From an uncultured Mollicutes bacterium (lineage in GTDB: Bacteria; Bacillota_I; Bacilli_A; RFN20; CAG-288): 64,000 nt of DNA. The first letter of the stretch is position 1, and every line of letters begins with the position of its first letter. The position numbers and the translations under genes are program-made. The notes beneath the pieces were generated by a model. The model worked only from the letters and a program-made list of their open reading frames with translations. It was not told the DNA's origin and made no database searches. The stretch lies in contig UQDS01000006.1 of NCBI GenBank assembly GCA_900539865.1, forward strand, positions 1 through 64,000. The letters run 5' to 3'. Below, in pieces: positions 1 through 7,660 of the stretch.

Positions 1-100
1 ATAACTGGGCGAGTACATAAATGAAAGCAAAGAGGAAGAGGAACAGAAGATGTTTTCGTTGAGGCTTAATATAAATGAGAAAACGCTGTTTGATTTCCAT
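1..100 (-). CDS. ABC transporter permease/ATPase, second half-transporter (5' end only)
   Basis: Only the first 33 codons are in the window. They read MEIKQRFLIYIKP... and then run into a hydrophobic stretch typical of the first membrane helix of an exporter-type ABC half-transporter. The ATG lies one base after the TAG of the upstream ABC gene, and its GGAGG ribosome binding site is inside that gene's last codons, so the two are translationally coupled. The upstream protein carries a degenerate ATPase site, so this partner would be expected to supply the canonical one (inference). The nucleotide-binding domain is outside the window. Confidence 0.75.
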   Translation of the reverse strand, partial: MEIKQRFLIYIKPQRKHLLFLFLFAFIYVLAQL

Positions 101-101
101 A

Positions 102-1961
102 CTATTCCGCCTCCTTCTTCGTCTGTGATTCATACGTTTCACGATAGATATCACAATGGACAAGCAAGGACTCATGCGTGCCGCTTTGTATCAATCGTCC
201 GCCGTCTAACACGAGAATCAAGGAGCAGTCTTTGACGGTTGCTACACGTTGGGAGACAATGATTTTAGAGAGATTTTGATATTCGTTTGCAATATTATCT
301 CTCACCGTCTTATCGGTTAGAAGATCTAAGGCCGAAGTAGAATCATCTAAGATGATTGCTTCTCCGCCTTTTACTAAGGCTCTTGCGATACATAAACGTT
401 GTCTTTGTCCGCCGGAGAAGTTTTTGCCTCCTTCGGTCACTTCATGGTCAAGATAATCAGAGAATTTTGAGACAAATTCTTCCGCACATGCATTTTTCAA
501 CGCTTTTGTAATTTCTTTATCATCAGCATTTGGACATGCCATCAGCATATTGGAACGGATTGTGCCGTTGAAGAGACTGGATTTTTGAGGAACCAAAGAG
601 ATTTCATCACGCAAAGATGTCAACGGATAATCTTTGATGTCTTTTCCTTTGTAATATACAGTTCCTTCGCTAGCATCTAAGAAGCGTTCAATCAAGGAAA
701 TCAACGTGGATTTACCGCTTCCAGTACCGCCGATAATACCTAAGGATTGTCCTTTATAGAGTGTAAAATTGATATCCTTTAAGGCGTAATTTCCTTCTTT
801 TTTATATCCTAAAGAGACATGATCAAAACGTAAAAATTCTTCTCCTTGTAAGATGTCAAACGCTTTTGCACCTTCCTTGCTGAGGATGGAAGGTTGAATG
901 CTTAGCACCTCATCGACACGCCCCATGGAAACTTTCGCTTTGGTTAAAATCATAACGACATTGGTCAACTGAACTAAAGTGAATAAAATTTGGGATAAAT
1001 AGGCGATTTCAGTGATGATTGTCGTAGAGAGATTGACTTTTTCTGCCTGCTCAAGTCCAGCGCCTAAAATAGGGAGAGCTCCAAAAATAACGACTAAGAC
1101 AGTAGCGATTGCAATGATAGCAAAAGTGAGAGGGTTGATCATGGCGTTGAGCTTTTGAACGTGCGTCGCTTTTTGACGATATTCTGTCGTCTTTTGAGCA
1201 AAGCTGCGATTTTCTTCCTCGACGCTGTTGAAAGCGCGAATCACTTTGGCGCCATCTAATGTCTCACTTGTCTTGCTGGAAAGCTCATCTAATTTCTCTT
1301 GAATTTTAAGATATTCTTTACTAGAACGTCGCATGATTAGGAAAATGACCAATAAAATCAAGGGAGTGATAGCGACATAAACAAGGCCGATTTGCCAATA
1401 TAAGATAAAAGAGATAATTAAGGCGCCCAAGATGATAAAAGGAGCACGGACAATCAAACGGATAAAAATTAAGACCCCTTGTTGTACTTGATAGCTGTCG
1501 TTGTTTAAGACTGTCAACAATTTGTTGCTTCCGATACCTTCTCGGTCAGTCTTAGATAAAGTGAGCACTTTTTCATAAAGGGCATCGCGAATATCTCTAC
1601 CGCAGCTGACAGCGGTTCTTGCTGCCACATATTGTGTGACCATTGTTGTGGCAAAACCGAGAATACCCATCAGTAAAATGTAAGTGCCGCCGATTAAGGC
1701 AAAATTCAGTTTTTGATCTTGTACCCAGGTTCCGTTCATCACGATGAATTGCGCAAAGACACGGTTGACTTTCGATAAACCTGCAAAGAGTTCATTGCCG
1801 TTGATCACGTTGTTTGACAAATCGATAATTGCCTTCATGAATAATGGAATCATCAAGTCAAACGCTGCCTCAATCATTTTTAAGGCGGGACCGAGAATGA
1901 ACGCAACAGGATGTCTTTTAAAAGTATCAGATGCTTTTAAGATTGGTGTGTTCTGTTTCAT
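102..1961 (-). CDS. Heterodimeric ABC exporter subunit with degenerate ATPase site
   Basis: This 619-residue half-transporter has an N-terminal six-helix membrane domain (about 1-350) and a C-terminal nucleotide-binding domain with Walker A GGTGSGKST, signature FSGGQRQR and Walker B AIILDDSTSALD. The usual catalytic Glu after Walker B is Asp, and the switch histidine is Gln (VSQRVAT). That pair marks the non-catalytic half of heterodimeric exporters such as TM287/288. The start is supported by AAGGAG upstream of ATG. It is followed one base later by its probable partner. Likely role is multidrug, lipid or peptide export; the substrate cannot be read from sequence. Confidence 0.88.
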   Translation of the reverse strand: MKQNTPILKASDTFKRHPVAFILGPALKMIEAAFDLMIPLFMKAIIDLSNNVINGNELFAGLSKVNRVFAQFIVMNGTWVQDQKLNFALIGGTYILLMGILGFATTMVTQYVAARTAVSCGRDIRDALYEKVLTLSKTDREGIGSNKLLTVLNNDSYQVQQGVLIFIRLIVRAPFIILGALIISFILYWQIGLVYVAITPLILLVIFLIMRRSSKEYLKIQEKLDELSSKTSETLDGAKVIRAFNSVEEENRSFAQKTTEYRQKATHVQKLNAMINPLTFAIIAIATVLVVIFGALPILGAGLEQAEKVNLSTTIITEIAYLSQILFTLVQLTNVVMILTKAKVSMGRVDEVLSIQPSILSKEGAKAFDILQGEEFLRFDHVSLGYKKEGNYALKDINFTLYKGQSLGIIGGTGSGKSTLISLIERFLDASEGTVYYKGKDIKDYPLTSLRDEISLVPQKSSLFNGTIRSNMLMACPNADDKEITKALKNACAEEFVSKFSDYLDHEVTEGGKNFSGGQRQRLCIARALVKGGEAIILDDSTSALDLLTDKTVRDNIANEYQNLSKIIVSQRVATVKDCSLILVLDGGRLIQSGTHESLLVHCDIYRETYESQTKKEAE

Positions 1962-2086
1962 GCTTTCTCCTTTGATAGACTGCCGAATATTTTACACTTT
2001 TTTTCTGAAATATATATATATTTATAAATAATATGACAAATGAATGCGTTTGTAACAAGAAAGATGGATGGAATTGCTTGCTTTGG

Positions 2087-2115
2087 TTGACTTACTATGG
2101 GGGATTCATTAGAAT
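2087..2115 (+). promoter_or_regulatory. Promoter of the rimP-nusA-infB operon
   Basis: TTGACT at 2087-2092 and TAGAAT at 2110-2115 are separated by 17 bp, a near-consensus housekeeping promoter. The expected start near 2122 gives a leader of about 100 nt before rimP. Confidence 0.75.
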
Positions 2116-2121
2116 AGCAAT

Positions 2122-2214
2122 GTCAGTGAAAACTGATGTTTGGATTTTCCAAACGCAACATTCTTAATGGAAATTAAGAGTGGACCTCTTCTGGGGGTCC
2201 ACTCTTTCTTTTAT
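2122..2214 (+). promoter_or_regulatory. rimP leader with four hairpins, the last terminator-like
   Basis: Four hairpins lie in a row: TCAGT-GAAA-ACTGA (2123-2136), GTTTGGA/TCCAAAC (2138-2154), CTTAAT-GGAA-ATTAAG (2163-2178), and an 11-bp stem AAGAGTGGACC (2176-2186) with GGTCCACTCTT (2196-2206) followed by a T-rich tail. Two loops are GNRA tetraloops. The third and fourth stems share bases 2176-2178. The last hairpin lies between the operon's promoter and its ribosome binding site, and the neighbouring upstream gene points the other way, so it is best read as an attenuator and not as the end of another gene. The ligand or protein sensed is unknown. Confidence 0.65.
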
Positions 2215-2224
2215 CGGAGGAAAA

Positions 2225-2686
2225 ATGAACCAAATTACATTAGAAAAAGCGAGAGAAATCTTCCAAAAAACTGCCGATGAAATGGGTTTTGAACTTGTGT
2301 CTTGCAAGTATATTCCCCAAGGTGTAGATGGACCAGTTTTAGAAGTTCTTATCGATAAGGATTTCAATATTTCGTTAGAGGAGATCGGTGCCTACACGGA
2401 AAAAGTCAATCCGCTTCTCGATGAGATTGATGACTCTTCGGAGGGTTATACCTTAGAGATTTCTTCCGGGGGAAGTGAAAGAGTTATTTCCTTTGACATG
2501 CTATCTGGCTTCATCGGACGCTGGTTGGATGTTAAATTAAGAAAAAATGGCGAAGTCATCACGATGATGTTAGATGAGTTCGATGGTCAAAAAGCGACAC
2601 TGCATCACTTTATTAAAGGGCGTAAGAAAAAAGAAGTTCTTGCTTGTGATGATGTCGAAGTGATTCACATGGGTTATAAAGCTTAA
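2225..2686 (+). CDS. rimP: Ribosome maturation factor RimP
   Basis: A 153-residue protein of the RimP (YlxS/DUF150) family, needed for late 30S subunit maturation in the cytoplasm. Diagnostic stretches are MGFELVSCKY near the start, VLEVLIDKD, and the central YTLEISSGGSERV (usually LEVSSPGLDRPL), followed by the C-terminal SH3-like part. The ATG at 2225 has CGGAGG just upstream. A longer GTG reading from 2180 would run through the leader hairpin and is rejected. It heads the nusA-infB operon, its standard place in Firmicutes. The PG-to-GG change in the central motif is a small oddity. Confidence 0.92.
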   Translation: MNQITLEKAREIFQKTADEMGFELVSCKYIPQGVDGPVLEVLIDKDFNISLEEIGAYTEKVNPLLDEIDDSSEGYTLEISSGGSERVISFDMLSGFIGRWLDVKLRKNGEVITMMLDEFDGQKATLHHFIKGRKKKEVLACDDVEVIHMGYKA

Positions 2687-2717
2687 ATATAGAAAGTTAG
2701 ATGGAGGGATAAATAAT

Positions 2718-4583
2718 ATGTCTGAACTTGAACAGAACGCTTTAAACGAAGAAGTTGTTGTGGAAGAAGCTCCTAAGAAAAAGAGAAGCTATCGCAAGAA
2801 AGATGCAAACAAGATCACGGGTAAGGTGGACAGTGACGCCTTTACTTCTGCGATGAATAACATCCAGAAAGATTCCATGGTCTCACAAGAAAAGATTTCT
2901 GAAATCCTTATCGATTCCATGAAACAAGCGTATTTAGAATGGTCTTATCCTGGTCTTTTCCGCGATAAGAACTGCTCTGCCGCCGATGAGCTTGACAAGC
3001 AGAAAATCAGCTGCAAAATCGTCTTTAAGGACGACCTTTCTAAATTCCAAATCTTCGATGAAAAAGTCATCACTTTAGATGATGAAATCGATGATGACTC
3101 TTATCAGATTTCTCCGGAAGATTATACTGAACTTACCAAAAAGAAAGCTCCTGCTTTAGGTTCTGTCGTCGCGATTCCCTTCGATGTTAAACTTTTGGAT
3201 AAATCCTATGTCAGAAGAGTGAATCAGCTTTTCCAAGGCAAGTTAAAAGATTCTTCTCGTCAGGCGATTCTTTCCGCTTATAAGGATCAAATGAACGGAT
3301 TGATCGAAGGAACTGTCATCAAAGCAGATACGGAAAATTCCACCTATGAAATTTCATTCGGCAAGGCAAGCGCCTATATCAGAAAAGGCTCTAACAAATT
3401 GCTTCCGAACGACAAATTCGCTATCGGTGAACGCGTCTTAGTTTATCTTGATAAAGTTTCGGAAACAATGAATCCGCCTTCTTTAGATGTCACAAGAACT
3501 TCCCCGAAGTTTGTTGAAAAACTTATGGAGAGAGAAATTCCTGAAGTAAAAGAAGGTATTGTCGTCATCAAAGGCATCGCCAGAGAAGCAGGAAGAAGAA
3601 CCAAAGTCTTTGTCACTTCTCTCAATCCGAACATCGATCCTATCGGTACTTGTATCGGTCCTGAATCCAGCCGTCAGCGTTCTATCTCTGCTGTTTTAAG
3701 AGGTGAAAAAATCGACTTCTGCAAATGGAATGAAAACAAGGCGATGCAGATTATCGAAGCGATGAAACCTGCAGATGTCATCGGTCTTACCTGCCCGGAA
3801 GATTTCTTCGATCCTAACCTTCACTTTGAAGAATTTGAAAATGACAGAGATTACATCCATCCGATTATCACTGTCATTGTCAACAACCACACCCAAGGTG
3901 TTGCAATCGGTGCCAGCGGTTCTAACGTTCGTCTCGCTTCCCGTCTTTGCAAGTGCAAACTCACAGTCAGCGAAGTTGACGACGCGATGAAGAAAGGCGT
4001 CAAGGCTATGATGGTTCCGGAGATTCTCAAAGCGATCGCTTTGATGAATCCTGATGCTGTCGACGTTGCTGCTACTGTTGAAACTCCGACAGAAGACATT
4101 GCTGATTTAGATGAAGAAATCGTTGAAAACGAAGAAGTCACCCCGACCTTCCAGGAAGAAGTTGCTCCTGTTGTCGAAGCGGTTGAAAGCGTCGAAGAAA
4201 AGCCTTCTATCACAGAAGAAGTCAAGGAAGAAAAAGAAGAAGTCAAACCGGTAGAAGTTGTTCCCGAGAAGAAAGAAGAACCGAAGGAAGAAATCGAGCA
4301 TGTCGAAATCATGAACAAGCCGAAGGTTTCTTTAGAGTCTTTGGAAGCTGCTTTAACACAGAAGAAAGGACCTTCTGAAACACGTTCTTACCGCAGAAAG
4401 AAGAAAGAAGAAGTCAAGGAAGAAAGCGCACCTTCTCTTGCAAGTCAATCTGCTGCCATGCCGATTTACACCGAGGAAGAGCTTGCTCAATTCGATCAGC
4501 AAGAAGACGATAACCTCGACGACTTCAATTATGATGATGAAGATCTCGATCAGTATGATGAATACTACGAAGACGAGAACTAA
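2718..4583 (+). CDS. nusA: Transcription termination/antitermination factor NusA
   Basis: NusA binds RNA polymerase and nascent RNA to control pausing, termination and antitermination. The core has an N-terminal polymerase-binding domain (about 35-170), an S1 domain (about 195-265) and two KH domains (about 270-440, with GTCIGPESSRQRSI and the GASGSNVRLASRL motif). It is 621 residues against about 350-400 in most Firmicutes. The surplus is a charged N-terminal tail rich in Lys/Glu and a roughly 170-residue acidic, Glu/Asp/Val-rich C-terminal tail that looks disordered. GGAGGG precedes the ATG. It abuts ylxR directly. Confidence 0.93.
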   Translation: MSELEQNALNEEVVVEEAPKKKRSYRKKDANKITGKVDSDAFTSAMNNIQKDSMVSQEKISEILIDSMKQAYLEWSYPGLFRDKNCSAADELDKQKISCKIVFKDDLSKFQIFDEKVITLDDEIDDDSYQISPEDYTELTKKKAPALGSVVAIPFDVKLLDKSYVRRVNQLFQGKLKDSSRQAILSAYKDQMNGLIEGTVIKADTENSTYEISFGKASAYIRKGSNKLLPNDKFAIGERVLVYLDKVSETMNPPSLDVTRTSPKFVEKLMEREIPEVKEGIVVIKGIAREAGRRTKVFVTSLNPNIDPIGTCIGPESSRQRSISAVLRGEKIDFCKWNENKAMQIIEAMKPADVIGLTCPEDFFDPNLHFEEFENDRDYIHPIITVIVNNHTQGVAIGASGSNVRLASRLCKCKLTVSEVDDAMKKGVKAMMVPEILKAIALMNPDAVDVAATVETPTEDIADLDEEIVENEEVTPTFQEEVAPVVEAVESVEEKPSITEEVKEEKEEVKPVEVVPEKKEEPKEEIEHVEIMNKPKVSLESLEAALTQKKGPSETRSYRRKKKEEVKEESAPSLASQSAAMPIYTEEELAQFDQQEDDNLDDFNYDDEDLDQYDEYYEDEN

Positions 4584-4838
4584 ATGAAAGAGAAATTCAT
4601 CGTATATCGAATGGATATGATTTCCCGCAAGACTTATCCCTTGCGGGAACTTCTCCGCTTTGTCAAAGTCGATGGTAAATTGGTCTTTGACAAAGACAAG
4701 AACATGCAAGGTCGCGGCTATTACCTTTATGACAACGAAGAATATATCCGCGAAATGTTTCAAAAAAGAAAAGCGCGTCGATTTTTCGGCGAGCTCAGCG
4801 TCGAAGAATTTTTGAAGGCGGTTTACAAAAATGACTGA
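4584..4838 (+). CDS. ylxR: YlxR family RNA-binding protein (RnpM)
   Basis: An 84-residue member of the YlxR/DUF448 family, reported in Bacillus as RnpM, a modulator of RNase P. Recognisable features are the basic R-K-x-L-R-E-L-L-R-F-V segment and the conserved GRGYYLY motif (usually GRGAYLC). The normal N-terminal RTCxxCR-like cysteine motif is missing; the protein begins with KFIVYRMDMISRK, so the cysteines have been lost. Its ATG directly follows the nusA stop codon, and it overlaps ylxQ by 8 bases, which indicates tight coupling. Family assignment rests on both sequence and position. Confidence 0.85.
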   Translation: MKEKFIVYRMDMISRKTYPLRELLRFVKVDGKLVFDKDKNMQGRGYYLYDNEEYIREMFQKRKARRFFGELSVEEFLKAVYKND

Positions 4839-5184
4839 AGAGATAGAAAAAAAGCTAGCTGCTTATTTTGGTTTTGCATCGCGCAAAAGAGCAACTGTCG
4901 TCGGTTTGAAATTAGAAGAGCTTCTCGTGAAGAACAAAGTTGCACTGGTAATTGTGCTTCCAGAATGTTCTACAAAAAACGAGGAAAAACTAATTCGCTT
5001 AATCCGCGATGAAAAAAATTGTAAACACATTCGTTACACTGGTTCTTTTGACGTAAAAGGTCAGTTAGGATATGAAAAATTGAAAGCTGTAGGCATCATG
5101 GATTCATCGTTGGCTGCAGCAATATACGAGACGATGAAATTGGAAATAGAAAAGGAGGAAAATTATGAGCAAATCCAGGCATAA
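4831..5184 (+). CDS. ylxQ: L7Ae-family K-turn RNA-binding protein YlxQ
   Basis: A 117-residue protein matching the YlxQ branch of the L7Ae/L30e family, with the typical opening FGFASRKRATVVG (GLARRAGKLVSG in others), a middle strand VALVIVLPECS, and an end region around VGIMDSSLAAAI (usually VGVTDKGLAKKI). These proteins bind kink-turns in RNA. The gene overlaps ylxR by 8 bases and infB by 20 bases, so its level is likely tied to both. Position between ylxR and infB is the standard Firmicutes order. Confidence 0.85.
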   Translation: MTEEIEKKLAAYFGFASRKRATVVGLKLEELLVKNKVALVIVLPECSTKNEEKLIRLIRDEKNCKHIRYTGSFDVKGQLGYEKLKAVGIMDSSLAAAIYETMKLEIEKEENYEQIQA

Positions 5185-6985
5185 CAAAAAAGGATTCGGA
5201 ACAAAGCCTTCCTTTGGAAAAAAAGCGCAGGGCCAAGTGCAAGACGGTTGCTTTGTTTATAACGGAAGCATCACTCTTGATCAGCTTTGCAAACGCACAG
5301 GTATCTCAGCTACCGACACCATCAAAAAGTTTTTGTTGAGTGGAAGAATGATCTCCCTCAATACCGTGCTCAGCGATGAAATCGTTGCAGAAGTTTGCAT
5401 CGAAAACGGACTTGATTTTAAAAAGGAAACAGGTGGTTCGGTGGATGACTTTACGAAAGTCCCGATTTTTGACAGCAATTGTGACCACGATTCCCGTTGT
5501 CCTGTTGTCACCATCATGGGACATGTCGATCACGGTAAGACAACTTTGATCGATTGTATTCGTCACTCGAACATCACCGGTGGCGAACACGGTGGTATCA
5601 CACAAGAAATCGGCGCCTACCAGAAAGTAGTTCAAGGAAAGAAAATCACCTTCATCGATACTCCAGGACACGAGGCATTTACCGCCATGCGTGCTCGTGG
5701 TGCTTCGATGACAGATATTGTTGTCTTAGTCGTTGCAGCTGACGATGGTGTCAAACCTCAGACCATCGAGGCAATCGACCATGCCAAAGCTGCCAAAGTA
5801 CCGATCATTGTCGCAATCAACAAAACTGATAAACCCACTGCAAATATTGAGAAAGTCAAACAACAGTTGACTAGCTACGATGTTTTAGCAGAAGACTGGG
5901 GTGGCGATGTTATGATGTTCCCGATTTCCGCAAAGAGAAACCAGGGTGTCGATACCCTTTTAGAAGGTATTCTCGACCTTGCAGAACTCATGGAGTTAAA
6001 GGCCAATGAAAACAGACCGGCTATCGGTTCTGTTATCGAAGCGGAATTGGATAAGAAGGAAGGTGCAAAAGCCACATTGTTGGTTCAAAACGGCACCTTG
6101 AAAGTCGGTGATACCTTAGCGATTGGTCCTTACTATTGTAAGGTCCGTAAGATGACCAACGAATTTAACAAGATGTTAAAGACTGCTGGTCCTTCTACTC
6201 CGGTTTCCGTCACTGGTTTAACTGGTGTTCCTGTCGCTGGCGACCGCTTTATGACCTTTGCGGATGAAAAAGAGGCGAGAGCTGCCGCAGAAAAGAGAGC
6301 GCAAGCTTTGATCGGATCTAACAATGCTGGCGTTTCTTTAGCTGACTTAGCTGCAAGCGCAGCAAGCGGTGAAATGCAGAATATCAACTTGGTTGTCAAA
6401 GCCGATACTATCGGTTCTGCAGAAGCCTTAAAGTCATCGTTAGAAAAGATTGATGTTCCTGGCGCGAAACTCTCTATTCTCCACTGCTCTTCCGGTGATG
6501 TCACACAAGGCGACATTGTCTTAGCCAGTGCCTCTCACGCGGTCGTGTTGGCTTTCTCTGTGAAAGTCTCTCCCGCGATCAAAGAAATGGCCAAGGCGGA
6601 AAATGTTGAAGTTCGCGATTACAATGTCATCTATAAACTCTTAGAAGATATTGAAGCTGCAATGAAGGGTACCTTAGCCCCTGTCTTTGAAGAAGTGATC
6701 TATGGTCACTGTGAAGTTCGCTCTTTATTCAAGGCGAGTAAAGTTGGACAAATCGCCGGCTGTTATGTCACCGACGGAAAGATTACAAACAGTTCTCAAA
6801 TCCGTGTGTTCCGCAACAAAGAATTGATTTTAAAGACGCATCTCACGTCCTTAAAGCGTTTTAAAGATGATGCTAAGGAAGTCTTAACAGGCTTTGAATG
6901 TGGTCTTACTATCTCCGATAAATTCGATTTGATGGAAGGCGATATTTTAGAAGCTTTCGGTATGGAGGAAGTCAAGAATGGCTGA
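5165..6985 (+). CDS. infB: Translation initiation factor IF-2
   Basis: IF-2 is the GTPase that places fMet-tRNA on the 30S subunit and promotes subunit joining. The G motifs are clear: GHVDHGKTT, DTPGHEAFTAMRARGA and NKTDKP, then domains II-IV. At 606 residues it is shorter than most; the N-terminal extension is reduced to about 120 residues with one IF2_N-like module (VYNGSITLDQLCKRTGISATDTIKKFL). The ATG follows AAAGGAGG and lies inside the end of ylxQ. The C-terminal domain appears intact. It overlaps rbfA by 8 bases. Confidence 0.96.
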   Translation: MSKSRHNKKGFGTKPSFGKKAQGQVQDGCFVYNGSITLDQLCKRTGISATDTIKKFLLSGRMISLNTVLSDEIVAEVCIENGLDFKKETGGSVDDFTKVPIFDSNCDHDSRCPVVTIMGHVDHGKTTLIDCIRHSNITGGEHGGITQEIGAYQKVVQGKKITFIDTPGHEAFTAMRARGASMTDIVVLVVAADDGVKPQTIEAIDHAKAAKVPIIVAINKTDKPTANIEKVKQQLTSYDVLAEDWGGDVMMFPISAKRNQGVDTLLEGILDLAELMELKANENRPAIGSVIEAELDKKEGAKATLLVQNGTLKVGDTLAIGPYYCKVRKMTNEFNKMLKTAGPSTPVSVTGLTGVPVAGDRFMTFADEKEARAAAEKRAQALIGSNNAGVSLADLAASAASGEMQNINLVVKADTIGSAEALKSSLEKIDVPGAKLSILHCSSGDVTQGDIVLASASHAVVLAFSVKVSPAIKEMAKAENVEVRDYNVIYKLLEDIEAAMKGTLAPVFEEVIYGHCEVRSLFKASKVGQIAGCYVTDGKITNSSQIRVFRNKELILKTHLTSLKRFKDDAKEVLTGFECGLTISDKFDLMEGDILEAFGMEEVKNG

Positions 6986-7385
6986 TAAACACGGTCGTGT
7001 ACAGGCGATTATTCAAAAGAATCTTGCCGATATCATCCTCTATGAATTAAAGTATCCGTTGACAAAGTTTGTTTCTGTTAATGCAGTTAGAATCACATCT
7101 GATTATTCCTATGGTAAGGTTTATGTTTCTGATATCAACCCGGAAAAAACGGATGAAATTGTTGCTTTCTTAAACAACAATGCAAAGAAGATTCGCTCCA
7201 TGTTGGCTGCTAAGCTTGACATCTATAAGACACCGGAGCTTAAGTTCTTCGCGGATAAATCTTTTGAAGAACAGCAGGCGATGAATGAGCTTGTAGAAAG
7301 AGCAATCAACGCTAAGCCAGTCACCTTAAAAGATGTCTTTGGTGAGGACTACCACATGGTAGATGAAGAAGGCAAAAAAGAATAG
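6978..7385 (+). CDS. rbfA: 30S ribosome-binding factor RbfA
   Basis: A 135-residue RbfA, a cold-shock and 16S rRNA processing factor acting on the 5' end of 16S rRNA in the immature 30S subunit. It opens MADKHGRVQAIIQKNLADII, has the family's VSVNAVRITSDYSYGKVYVS core and the end signature YKTPELKFFADKSFEE (usually R..PeL.F..D.s.e). It overlaps infB by 8 bases and is the last gene before the operon terminator. Size and context agree with the family. Confidence 0.93.
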   Translation: MADKHGRVQAIIQKNLADIILYELKYPLTKFVSVNAVRITSDYSYGKVYVSDINPEKTDEIVAFLNNNAKKIRSMLAAKLDIYKTPELKFFADKSFEEQQAMNELVERAINAKPVTLKDVFGEDYHMVDEEGKKE

Positions 7386-7421
7386 ATTCTTCAAATCGAA
7401 ATTATCTTTAAAAACAAATAT

Positions 7422-7452
7422 GTAAAGAGGTCTCCTAGCGAGACCTCTTTAC
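7422..7452 (+). terminator. Hairpin terminator after rbfA
   Basis: A perfect 13-bp stem, GTAAAGAGGTCTC (7422-7434) and its complement (7440-7452) around a 5-base loop, lies 36 bases after rbfA. There is no long T-run, so termination may rely partly on factors. The remaining bases up to nrdD hold no gene; a TATGAT -10 box is visible at 7623-7628 without a convincing -35. Confidence 0.75.
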
Positions 7453-7660
7453 AGTTTAACATTCTTGTAAGCTTTATAAGATTGACCATACCGAGCTTGT
7501 GTTCAAGTTGTTAATTTGAAATTTTATTCAGATTACAACCCTTTCAATTTTTCTTTCTTTATTTAAGGAAAGTGCCTAGCTTTTTCTTGAGCAAATTGCT
7601 ACAAAACCTATTCTTATTTCGGTATGATGATAGAGTCGAAATTCACTACGAGGTACCACA

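Noticed and set aside
2180..2224. Longer GTG start for rimP
   Set aside because: Would translate the terminator hairpin; the ATG at 2225 has CGGAGG correctly spaced.
3851..4318. 155-codon open frame antisense to nusA (and others antisense to nusA, infB and nrdD)
   Set aside because: Ser/Thr/Phe-rich shadows of Glu/Lys-rich coding on the other strand, with no ribosome binding sites; nusA is clearly real.
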